From: Pyropia haitanensis
Lineage: Eukaryota > Rhodophyta > Bangiophyceae > Bangiales > Bangiaceae
Assembly: GCA_008729055.1 (NCBI GenBank)
Contig: SDUX01000007.1
Coordinates: 4,509,409 to 4,573,408, forward strand
Reading direction: 5' to 3'
DNA length: 64,000 nucleotides
Made by a program: the position numbers and the translations under genes. The notes below the pieces were generated by a model, which was given only the letters and a program-made list of their open reading frames with translations, had not been told where the DNA came from and ran no database searches. Below, piece after piece: positions 55,310 to 64,000 of the stretch; within the stretch, counting starts at the first letter, position 1, and each line of letters begins with the position of its first letter.

Positions 55310-56273
55310 GGTGGGACGAAGGGGGGCGGTGGGGAAACCCTTGCGGGCCCTGGTTTGGGCGCGTGATTGTTCTTAGGTCGCCAGCGGCGGGGGCGGGGCA
55401 GATGGTCTGTCGTGGGTAGGAGAACGGCGCAAATTGGGGCTGCGCAGGGCGCGTGGCAGCATTTGCCGGCTGGCGTCTGGAGCGTAGTGGTGCAGCGGTG
55501 GGCATCCGCGACGGGCGCAGGCCGCCTCTATCCGCGGGGCCGGCAGGGTCGGCTTGAGATGGGTAGGTTGCGGTGGCTGCGCAGCGGGGGCAAAACCATG
55601 TATCTTAGAATCGGCCGATTTGACCTGTTCTGGTCTGTTCCACTCCTGCACGTGTGTCTGCAACGTGGCCGTCAGCGCGCCAGAACGCGGTTTCTCGTGT
55701 TCCTGTGGCAGACCCCTGAAGGAGACGCTACGGCGAGTTTCCGTTCTTGGCATAGAGCATGAGAACCACCTCGTCGAGGTGTGTACAAAGGTTTTTTTTT
55801 TGCCGGTGCTTCCCTCGTCGTATACGACCTCATTGCATTCTTGGGCCGTGCACCAGAGCACGGTCCCGTGCAGGGCTTGCTCTCTCACGGTGCACGACGT
55901 GTTCTTCAAATGTTTCATAAATGCGAGAAGTCTGTTTGAATGCGTGCTACCGTTCAGAAGATTCGTGCATTCGAGCGGTCCCATGCAGGACATCTGCATG
56001 CACACCGTTGCCTCCGCTCGTGTTCTGTACGAAGGAGTTCTCTTTTTCACGCAGGAAGCGAGCCCAGCATGCGGTGCGTGCGCAGAGGCACGCGTACATA
56101 TGCTTCAGCAGCCGAGCCGCTCACTTCTCCGTGAGATGCTGAATGTCTATGCACGCTCACTGCACGGAGCGTCTGCTATCGGTGCTGGCTTGCCCTCGGG
56201 CGGGTCCGAGGTAAGTAGAAGCGGCTTTCTGAGTGATGATGACTGAGAGTGCGGGCTAATCGGTAGGTTACAT
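55310..56273. other. Intergenic between convergent genes
   Basis: 3' flanks of Cpn10 (+) and the copine-like gene (-). The plus strand is open for 230 codons (55554-56246), but the first codon is TTG and no ATG lies near the front, so I do not call it. T-run at 55792-55801. Lower GC than most of the window. Confidence 0.55.
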
Positions 56274-57755
56274 TCACATATCCGTCAGGCGCAGTCCAAA
56301 GTAGCTGTCCCCCCTATCGACGGTCACCCTCTCCAACCGGACTTTGGCGCGAGTGATGCCCCCAATGGAGGGCCACCAGTAGAGCTCCCCCCCGTCAGCC
56401 ATGCTGCCCAGCTTCTCCATGCTGACCTGCACAAAGCCAAGCAGTGCCGTCTCTCCATTGAGGTAGTAGCGGAACAGCTCCAGCCGGAGCAGCCGCCCGG
56501 GCTCCCCACCACACAACACGTCGGTCGGCAACACAGCAGGCGCAAAGGCGCCCGCCTCGGCGCGCACCCGCGGCTCGGAGCGGTAGACGGCAGCCCAGCG
56601 CCCACGACGGAGGGCGCGGCTAATGACAAACTGGGAGCGGTTGCGGGCAAGTCTTTCGCCGCCACCAATCCCAAACGCAAAGGTCACCGTCGACGGCGGG
56701 TGCACGTGGTGGATGAGGTCCGCGTCAATGGTCAGGGCGCCGCGGGGGCGCCCACTACCACCGCCACCGCCCGCGCCCCCATCGCCGCCCCAAGACCAGG
56801 ACGGGGGACCCGTACCGGTGACCAACCCGAGCATCCCTCGTGGCACCGACAGCCGCAACGGGGCGTCCCAACACAGGCCTGGTGCACTGAGGACTGCGTT
56901 CAGGCTCAGCTCCACCCCCCCCAGGAGTGTATGGACGCGCAGGTCCGGCGCAGACGTCACCGTCGGCGGCTCCTCTTCACACGCTCCCGGCACCTCGGCC
57001 GTCGCCGTCTGCGCATAGACTGCGACGCGGATGGGGGCCTCCCGGTCTAGTGCCGTCGCGCCTGGAAGCCGAAACTTGGCCACCCACCGCGGCTCGGGGC
57101 AGTCTCGGATGGTCTCGGTGCGGCCGAGTTCGTCCCACGCGCCGCCAACGACGCCGCCCACAAAGAGCACCGCAAAGGCGTCGACCTTGGACAGCAGTTC
57201 CGTGCGAGGGAGCCTGCGGGCCGACAGGGACAGCTCCACTGCCACGTGGCGGAGGGTGGCCTCGAGGGCAGCACCGGTGAGCTCCCCGCCAGCCACCACG
57301 GGGGCCCAGCTACGCTCCTCCCCGAGGACGGGGAGTGTCGACGCCGCACGGGCGGCAGCTAGCGCAGAAGCGGGAAAAGTGATGGTGTGGGTAGAGGACG
57401 TGCTCGAGGGCGTCGGCTCAGACGCATCATCCCCAAAGGAGGAGACGGCCGAAATGGAGGAGCCACCGTCCCGGTGGGCGTCGTCGCCGTCGCCGTCATC
57501 GCTGCCCACGCCGCCGCTGCTGCTGTCTTGCCCTTCATCGTCGGTGGAGCAAACTTCAGACGGGGACCGAGCCACGACGGCCGGGCCCGGGTCTAGTGGC
57601 CGCGCCGGTGGTTGCACATCCCCACCAGAGCGATGATCATCGTCAGGTTGTGACGGCGACAAGGAGGGGGGAGCCAACGGCAGCCCGGACCTGGAGATGG
57701 GAGACGATGGTGGTGACCGACCGGCGGGGGAGGAGGGCGGGCGTGACGGCGCCAT
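56274..57755 (-). CDS. Copine-like protein with two C2 domains, no vWA domain
   Basis: 493 aa, frame intact; ATG at 57753-57755. Residues 1-160 are a disordered Ser/Pro/Asp-rich region. C2A (about 165-290): VAVELSLSARRLPRTELLSK, VDAFAVLF, WDELGRTETIRDCPEPRWVA, KFRL, which is the copine C2A pattern including the hallmark W-E-GRTE-I. One loop Asp (position of the family D-x-x-SK) is replaced, while the Asp after SK is kept, so calcium binding may be weaker. A second C2-like half (about 345-480): LTIDADLIHHVHPPSTVTFA, SQFVISRALRRGRWAAVYRS, RLLRLELFRYYLNGETALLG, FVQVSMEKLG, ending with SYFGLRLTDM. The A/vWA domain that follows in copines is missing; the gene simply ends. Likely a membrane-recruited, calcium-responsive adaptor (inference). 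The frame continues upstream without an ATG that adds family sequence. Confidence 0.82.
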   Translation of the reverse strand: MAPSRPPSSPAGRSPPSSPISRSGLPLAPPSLSPSQPDDDHRSGGDVQPPARPLDPGPAVVARSPSEVCSTDDEGQDSSSGGVGSDDGDGDDAHRDGGSSISAVSSFGDDASEPTPSSTSSTHTITFPASALAAARAASTLPVLGEERSWAPVVAGGELTGAALEATLRHVAVELSLSARRLPRTELLSKVDAFAVLFVGGVVGGAWDELGRTETIRDCPEPRWVAKFRLPGATALDREAPIRVAVYAQTATAEVPGACEEEPPTVTSAPDLRVHTLLGGVELSLNAVLSAPGLCWDAPLRLSVPRGMLGLVTGTGPPSWSWGGDGGAGGGGGSGRPRGALTIDADLIHHVHPPSTVTFAFGIGGGERLARNRSQFVISRALRRGRWAAVYRSEPRVRAEAGAFAPAVLPTDVLCGGEPGRLLRLELFRYYLNGETALLGFVQVSMEKLGSMADGGELYWWPSIGGITRAKVRLERVTVDRGDSYFGLRLTDM

Positions 57756-60700
57756 AGTCTTTGCACCTGACCGCGGGACACACAGGTCAGAAGTGGGAAG
57801 AGACAAGGAAACGTCTGGGACGCGGCATAGAATAAGCCACACGGGGTGGCAGGCAGCACCACCACCGCAAGCGTCAGACAGCCGAGGCAGCAAACCTCGT
57901 CATGGCAAAAATGCCACGGACGAGGGAATGCCTGCGGCCCCCGCCTCACCAACCACGGAAAAAAAAGGCGCACGACACGAGCCGTCTGGCAGGTGACCAT
58001 CGGGCACCAGTCTCGGGGGGGTAGGGCAGGAGCGGGGGAGGGGTGTGCATGAGCAGGGCCGGCGGCCCTCAGCTACCACTCTGTCGAAAAATTAAACACG
58101 TCAAGTTAAGGCGCGTTTGAGAAAATACACTGGCCTTGCACAAGTCTTTTGTAGTTGCCGACTACCGCCGCCCCCTCCCCTCGTCCGGGCGAAGGCCGCC
58201 AACGAGACCGATCAGCAGCCGCTGCGTGGCGGCAGCCAGCGCCGCCGCAACCCTCGAGGCCTTCCCCCCGGCCGCCTCCGTCGATACGGCGTCCGTTGAC
58301 GACGGCGGGTAGGCAGCGGCCTTGGACACGCTGCGGTTGCTGCCGTCCCCCCCGCCCCTCCCCCCTCCCGCCCGCGACACCCACGACACGAGGGCCGCTG
58401 GCAGCGATGCCGCCGCTGCTCACGCAGGCCCCTCGCGCTCCCCACGCTGGCCACCAGCCGGGAGTCAGCCGACATCGCAAACACCCCGTGGTCGTTGGGT
58501 GCCACCAGGGTGGTTACGGGGTGGTGGCTGAGGGGGCGGCCGCAGGCGCAAGGCAGGCGGCAGTCGGAGGCAGACCGCGTGTGTGCGACTGCACCTCGGC
58601 TTCGTACCGCTCGTCCGCCCCCCCCCGCGCGACGGGCTGCTCGCTCGGTCTGGTCAGTGGCGACCGCGGCGACCGCGGCACTCGCGTCGGCCGCCGCCCC
58701 GCGGCGGCCACGGCGGCCAGCAGCCGGCTCACCGCGGCGGCACCGTCGTGCCGACAGGGCCAGCGCCACCACGCGCAAGTCGACGAGGACGGCGGCCCAG
58801 GCGGTGGTGCCCGCCGCGGCGGCGGCGCCACCACCCTCCCACGCAGCCCCGCAACGCCGCCGCCGCTGCCAGGGAGATGCCTCGGCGCGCGCAACGTCTG
58901 CGGATGCGCAGCGTCAGCGTACTGCCCCGCAGGGCCGTGGGCACATGAACAGATCCCCCCCTGCCTCCCCCCCTCACCCTCCGCACCCCCCCACCCCCCG
59001 CACCCCCCCACCCCCCGCACCCCCCCACCCCCGTCGCGGCCGCCAATGACGCGCTGCTGGCGGCGGCCCTGCGGCCGAAGACGGCGACCGCGTCCGCCGC
59101 TCAGCAGGCAACTGCCGGCTTCGCCTGAGCTGCTGCTTTCCACTGCGGTGACGGCCGCCGCCGCAGCGCCCCGCAAGCGGCAGGGCGGACGTGCGCTTGG
59201 GGGGGGGCGACGGAGGCGGTATGGGTGCTGGCGGCAGCGGTAGGGACGGTGGCAGCGTCCTCCCCCCCCCCCCCAGTGGGCACCGTCGGTCGCGACATGG
59301 CCGCAGTGGCGACGGCGGCGGCAGCAGCAGCAGCTGTGGTTGGCCACATGAGCGGGGCAGACGGAGCCAAACAGCCTTCTGCCACCCAAGAACCCACCGG
59401 CAACCGTCTCCGTGTTCGCACACGCCGCACTATCCGCCAATGCCGCCCTGCCCGCCATCAACGCCTCGTCCGTCAACGTTTCCGTCGCCACCCGGTGGCC
59501 TTCCTCGGCAGCGACACCCCGTGGTGAACGATGGCCGGCGCGGGCGGGGCCGGAGCACAGCCGCACTCGCCCCGCTTCCCATCCACCGGCAACACGTCCG
59601 GCAGGACACATACATACCGAGCAACACCACAGCAGACAGGCGGCGCTGTTTAGCGCTGTTCACAACAACATCGCAGGCTGTAGGAGTGTGAACCTTTGGG
59701 GACGCCAAAAGGTCACAATGGACGGCGCTTCACCGTCACCAGCGCGCCCGAGCGGTGGAACCAGTGGAGTGAAGGTGGTGCCGTTCGGCCCTCCATGAAA
59801 CCGTTGTGGGCGCTGCCGTGACAGACGTGTGTGCAGGCGCGCTCTCAACACTGATAGAAGTCAGTGACAAGGGATACATTTCCACCAAGTCTGTTCGGCG
59901 AGCGGAAAATGGTGAAGCGGGCGATCGGGGCGGGGAGGAGGGGGGCGTCAGACGCCGGCGCTTCAGTCTTCGACGTTGGCAGTCGCAAGGCGCTGACCAG
60001 GATGCGTTCAGAGTCAAATATTGTAATCAGATGTTTAGCAACAATTGATTCAGTATTGACATCTTCAAATCGCCCAGTTCAGATTGTGCGGCAGTCTATC
60101 AGGTTGGACGTGTTGGACATGTGATTCGCCAGATAGGCCAGAAGACGTGAGTCAAGTTGGTTGCGGTTATATTGTTGATCTCTGTGCAACAATCGCTTAG
60201 AATGTATTTACTTTGAACTACCTCTGCGTGCAATGTGAGCAGATGGTCGCCCCAGTCGTCTTGCCGCCCGTACCCCTCCCCCCCCACCATCGTTGTTTGC
60301 CTCTATTCTCCTGCCCTCCTCTACGAGATGGCGGAGGAGAACGGTAGCTCGTGGCGTCGGCGGCAGCCTGCCGCGGCAGCGTCCGGGGGGGGAGGCCACA
60401 GCGCGCGGCGGCGCCGCCCGGCCGTCTCAACCAGCGTCACGGGAGGCGGCTGGCCGCGGCGCGGACGCCAGCCTGCCGCGGTGGCGTCCGGGGGGAGACG
60501 GCAGTGCGCGGCGGCGACGTCAGCCCCCCCCTACCGGCCGGGGCAGTGGCGGTGGATTGTGGCGGTGGCGGCAGACGGCGCTGCCACGTTGGTCGCGCGG
60601 GGCGGGAGCGGCGGCGGCGGCCGCCGCCGCAACCGCGATGGAAGCGGCGGTGCGTGGCAGCCGCGGTGGCCGCTGCCGCGGTGGCAGCGGCCGCGGGGGC

Positions 60701-62029
60701 AGCATTGGCCGGCGGCTGCCGCCGCCGCCGCCGCCTCCGCCGCTGCCGCCGTCGCCGGACCTGTGGCGGTGGGCGGCGGCGGTGGTCGCCCCAGCGGCCG
60801 CAGCCGCAGCCGCGGGGGCAGCGGTGACGCGTCGCGGCGGTCGCGGCCGCGTCGGAGACAGGGGCGGCGGAGGACGGCAGCGGCCGCCGCCGGGGGCCAC
60901 CGCGACGGCTGCGGCGGCGGAGGCGGCGGGCGCAGCGGTGGTCGGCGGCGGCGGCGACTGCCACCACGGGAGCAGCGGCGGGAGGCGTCTGCGGCGGCGG
61001 CCGCTGCCGCGACCGCGACCGCATCCGCAGGGGATGCGGTGGCGGGCGGCAGCGGACGTTACCGGGCAGCGGCCACGACCGCCACCGCGGCGACGGGGGC
61101 ACCAGCGGCGGCGGCCGCGGGCGGCGGCGGCGGCGGAGGCAGCGGGGGCATCGGTGCCGAGGGGCGGCGGCGGCGGCAGGCGCTGCGGTGGCGACAGACG
61201 TAGCGGCGGTCGGCAGTGACTGCAGCGGCGGCACCTGCAGCCAGGGCGGCAGTCACCCGGCAGGGGTGGCGGCGGCGATGGCGGCGGCCCGGGCGGCAGC
61301 CGGCCGGCCGCCGGCCGAGCAGCCGGCCGGCGGCGGCAGCCCGCGGGCGGCGGAAACCGTCATGGCGGCAGCCCGCGGGCGGCGGCAGCCCGCGGGCAGC
61401 GGCCAGCCGCGGCGGCGGCGGCGGCGGCGGCAGGGGCGGAGCCGGCAGGCGGGCGCCGTACGGGCAGCCGGCAGCCGATAGCGGGGCGGAAATGGCAAGA
61501 GCCGGCAGCTGCGGTGGAGTACCACGACAGTGACCGACACCAGGTCGGAATCTATACGTGAAGCGCTGGACAAAAGAACACACAATAAAAGTGGCTTGAA
61601 CATGAGATACAGTACGCGGGGGTCACATTTCCTCGCATCCCCAGATTACACCAGAAGTGCAAGAAATCCGTGGTCCCGCTGTTGCAGGCGCTGCGCTGCA
61701 GCGGCCAGCGTCGCAACGTATTGCTGTGTGCCCGACTTTCGGCTGATCTGAGAGGGAACATAAGCGCAAGTACAAGGGTACAGTGCGTACGCGGTTATAT
61801 GTGGGGGTCATTCAAAAACGTAGCCCACACCTGTTCCATGTCATATGTACCACGTACCGCACTGTTCCGGTCCAACGGTACACACAAATACAGTAGTTCA
61901 CATGCAGATGCAAGACTTTGGTTCGCCCTTCGCCGGGGGGGCACGTTTCACCACGTCAACCAAGTCAGACCGTCAGGGGTCTGAGGAAGGAGGACCAGAG
62001 AAACTTGGACATGATCTGCCAGGCAAGGA
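57756..62029. other. 4.3 kb low-complexity region without a confident gene
   Basis: 57760-58150 is unique DNA. 58150-59610 has minus-strand fragments in three frames that look protein-like (for example TLVAPNDHGVFAMSADSRLV near 58450-58490 and ATETLTDEALMAGRAALADS near 59440-59500), perhaps a gene broken by introns or tract errors, but I cannot assemble it. A 3 x 17-bp repeat lies at 58981-59031. 59640-60230 is AT-richer. 60350-61490 is CGG/GCC-rich repeat DNA, with 'agcctgccgcgg...gcgtccgggggg' blocks repeated near 60364 and 60470. 61500-62030 is unique. Confidence 0.5.
58981..59031. repeat. Tandem repeat, 3 x 17 bp
   Basis: Three perfect copies of ccgcacccccccacccc at 58981, 58998 and 59015. 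The unit is not a multiple of three, so it is unlikely to lie in coding sequence. Confidence 0.9.
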
Positions 62030-62446
62030 TCAAAGAAAGAGATGCACTGCCCATTCGCGGTCGTCTTCCCAACTCAAAACCATGTCCACAGTCCCATCCA
62101 TAGCCCCCACATCATCCTTGGCGGCCAGCCAGCGACGAACCGCCTGCGCGCGATCCTCATCCCTCACGCCTACGAACTCGTCCTCAAGTGAGGCGTTGGT
62201 CAGCAGAGCCTCCACATCAGATACATCCGTGTGCGCGTTGTCAAACGCAGGGACTACATGCGCAGTTGCCAGATAGCAACAATCGGCATCGATCTGTGGG
62301 GATGAACGCTGTGACGATGGGACGGGGACGCAGCGGAGTGATGCAGCCCAGCTTGCCCGCCGAATGAATAGGCGATCCCTCAGTACTTGAATGGCTGCGA
62401 CTGCATTTCGATGACCATTTACGTGACCAAGTCTTGCGCGGAACAT
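62030..62446 (-). CDS. Small orphan ORF (138 aa)
   Basis: ATG at 62444-62446, stop at 62030. The second half is non-repetitive, acidic and protein-like (NAHTDVSDVEALLTNASLED, EFVGVRDEDRAQAVRRWLAA, KDDVGAMDGTVDMVLSWEDD). I recognise no family. It starts 23 bp from a perfect hairpin at 62469-62515, so it may be part of a mobile element or gene fragment (inference). GC is moderate compared with the rest of the region. Confidence 0.35.
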   Translation of the reverse strand: MFRARLGHVNGHRNAVAAIQVLRDRLFIRRASWAASLRCVPVPSSQRSSPQIDADCCYLATAHVVPAFDNAHTDVSDVEALLTNASLEDEFVGVRDEDRAQAVRRWLAAKDDVGAMDGTVDMVLSWEDDREWAVHLFL

Positions 62447-62468
62447 TCAAAGCGTGAGCCTTGCGCGA

Positions 62469-62515
62469 ATGTTCGGCTCGGTTATAGCCGCATCGGCTAT
62501 AACCGAGCCGAACAT
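62469..62515. repeat. Perfect inverted repeat, 22-bp arms, 3-base loop
   Basis: Left arm 62469-62490 (starts atgttcggctcggtt), loop CAT, right arm 62494-62515 (ends aaccgagccgaacat). All 22 pairs are complementary. A second, shorter inverted pair (gaacattc at 62441, gaatgttc at 62467) overlaps its left side. Confidence 0.95.
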
Positions 62516-64000
62516 AACCGAATAATCACTGTATGAGCCAATCGTCTGCTGCACATTTAGTTTCGGACCGAGTGAATGCGCCTGACGTGGTAGATCTGGC
62601 GTGTAATCTATATTTGCATCTAAGTGTGCCACAGTCGAAGGTCAGCTCCTTAATGAAATAGTTGAAAGTTTACCTTTTCTTGTTGAGTACCAAACCAGTC
62701 CCAGTCCTCGTCCTCAAGGACCGAATTGGGGGATCAGGAGTAAGACCTGGACCTTGCGGAGGTCGTGCCAACCCACCACGTCTGGTCGGCTGCAGCTCAA
62801 CCGTGGCCGGGGGGAAGGCCATCATCCGTCCAATGGACTGACCGCCACGATCAGAGGCACCTGCGGCTGAGAGGTCCCCCACATCTCCCTTGTCCTCTCC
62901 CTCCATTCTCTCGCGAGCGGTCCGCCGTTTTCACATGTTCAATCCGCACGGGACGCCGGCCAAAGTGTCAATCCCCCTCTTCTGCGAGCACCGCGACGAT
63001 CATTGCTGGACGGCGGCCAAAGTGCCAACCCTCCTCATCTGCGCGCAACACTGCGATCATTGCTGGCCACTTGTTCGGCATCGCTGGCGACTATCCCACG
63101 CAATCAGCTGGCAGCCACCCCACCAGTGACCGGGCTTGTGACCAAGTCCATAGCTTGACAGCCCGATGGGAGGGCCTTCAAGGGTAGTCTGACTGGAGTG
63201 GCCTAAAATTGTCCACAACGTCCGCCGGGCAGACAGTGGCCGGTGCCCATTGAAGGGTACGACCGACCTCTTTCGTGCTCCCTCTCCAGCAGCAGAACAA
63301 AGTTAAGCGTTGCTCAGTTTCCGAACAAAAAAAAAGCGTCCAATCACAGGATGACACGCTCTGGTTTGATCCAGGAAGGCCGGGAATCTCGGAAAACCAG
63401 AGACGCACACCGTTCTCGTTCGTGCATCCTCGCGCGCGCGGGCTTTGACCGCGATGGCCTTCGCTTGCCGGTAGCGGCGGCGGTGGCGGCGGCGGCGGCG
63501 GTGGCTGCGGTGCGGCGGTGGCGTGAGCGTGTACATGGGTATAGACGGCGGGGAGTGCCATATACGGGCACTTCATGGGCAAGCGAGGCGTGCCGGACGG
63601 CTACGGGGTGGAGCTTTTCTGTTCTGTTTGAGGCCTCTGACGATTGCGCGTCCGCTCAGTGTGGCAGGTATCAGAAACATTGGTACTGAATGCCTCTCCA
63701 GCAGCCATCCAACTACGACTTTTGGCGAGCTCCCGAGCGCAGCAGCCGGCGTGCTGACCGCCGCGGCGCTTGGATGGGCGCCCGCCCCCACGCAAGGCTT
63801 CCCGGACAGAGCCCACCAATACCTCGCTACGCTGCGAGCAATCTCTTTGGACAGTGGGGAACACGGACGAGGAGAGAGTCTAGCGAGGGAACAGGCTGTG
63901 GCTACTCTGGTGCTCTACCTTGACGGAAAGTCCACCCAGACCAACCAGAAGTTGATGCCGGTCCTCTTCCAGGTCCTCCCACGCAGCCTCACCGATCCAT
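62516..64000. other. Right end of window, no gene seen
   Basis: Unique, moderate-GC DNA with a two-copy degenerate tandem repeat at 62952-63066, an A9 run near 63328 and a short (ggcggcggc) patch at 63475-63505. Overlapping small frames only. A gene may begin beyond the window. Confidence 0.45.
62952..63066. repeat. Degenerate tandem repeat, about 58 bp x 2
   Basis: Copies at 62952-63009 and 63010-63066 share cggccaaagtg, ctcttctgcg/ctcatctgcg and gcgatcattgctgg, with about one in five bases changed. Confidence 0.8.

Noticed and set aside
55554..56246. 230-codon plus-strand frame with many cysteines
   Set aside because: It starts with TTG, has no early ATG, shows no domain and lies between two convergent 3' ends.
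60235..61234. Frames of about 300 codons in the CGG/GCC-rich block
   Set aside because: All frames give Ala/Gly/Arg runs, and repeated 'cctgccgcgg' blocks indicate repeat DNA, not a gene.
1..64000. tRNA or rRNA genes and CRISPR arrays
   Set aside because: Looked for T-loop-like ggttcga contexts, rRNA-like blocks and regularly spaced direct repeats; none convincing. The 34-bp repeat at 51603 has no spacers.

Overview
The window is nuclear DNA from a very GC-rich, intron-poor eukaryote. Evidence for a eukaryote: SF3B3, a TFIIIC subunit, casein kinase 1, a class I phosphatidylinositol transfer protein and a copine-like protein, plus three clear GT-AG introns. Extreme Ala/Gly/Pro enrichment, poly-G/poly-C tracts, and a bacterial/cyanobacterial-type DNA polymerase III alpha gene with an N-terminal extension suggest a photosynthetic lineage. 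A bangiophycean red alga (Porphyra-like) is my best guess, but no taxonomic marker in the window proves it.

Layout. 393-4541 (+): orphan 1382-aa protein with acidic N-terminal repeats and a weakly transposase-like core. 5521-6459 (-): secreted Cys-rich orphan. 9025-14059 (+): SF3B3. 16049-20244 (+): degenerate ABCG-like transporter. 21643-22792 (+): PITP, one intron. 24064-25281 (-): casein kinase 1. 25282-29756: no confident gene. 29757-31564 (+): secreted FG-GAP/UnbV protein. 32559-34841: mobile-element debris (hAT C-terminal fragment, then a TIR-bounded element). 36541-37483 (+): TFIIIC subunit 6, one intron. 37600-39960 (-): RluA-type pseudouridine synthase. 41921-43952 (+): secreted tyrosinase-like protein, one intron. 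44743-51041 (-): DnaE. 51977-53980 (+): long-chain acyl-CoA synthetase. 55004-55309 (+): Cpn10/GroES. 56274-57755 (-): two-C2 copine-like protein. 57756-64000: low-complexity and repeat-rich DNA with a perfect 22-bp-arm hairpin and one small orphan ORF.

The genes are unrelated housekeeping and secreted functions on both strands, with no operon-like logic. The pattern linking them is technical or biological: six genes are broken in frame at G or C homopolymers (roughly 9 or longer), and every break I can resolve has the same sign, equivalent to one missing base. This most likely reflects homopolymer under-calling in the assembly, so several apparent pseudogenes are probably intact. The most interesting biology is the nuclear DnaE with an empty intein site, a tyrosinase-like protein lacking three of six copper ligands, and an ABCG transporter whose Walker A Lys, Walker B Glu and switch His are all replaced.
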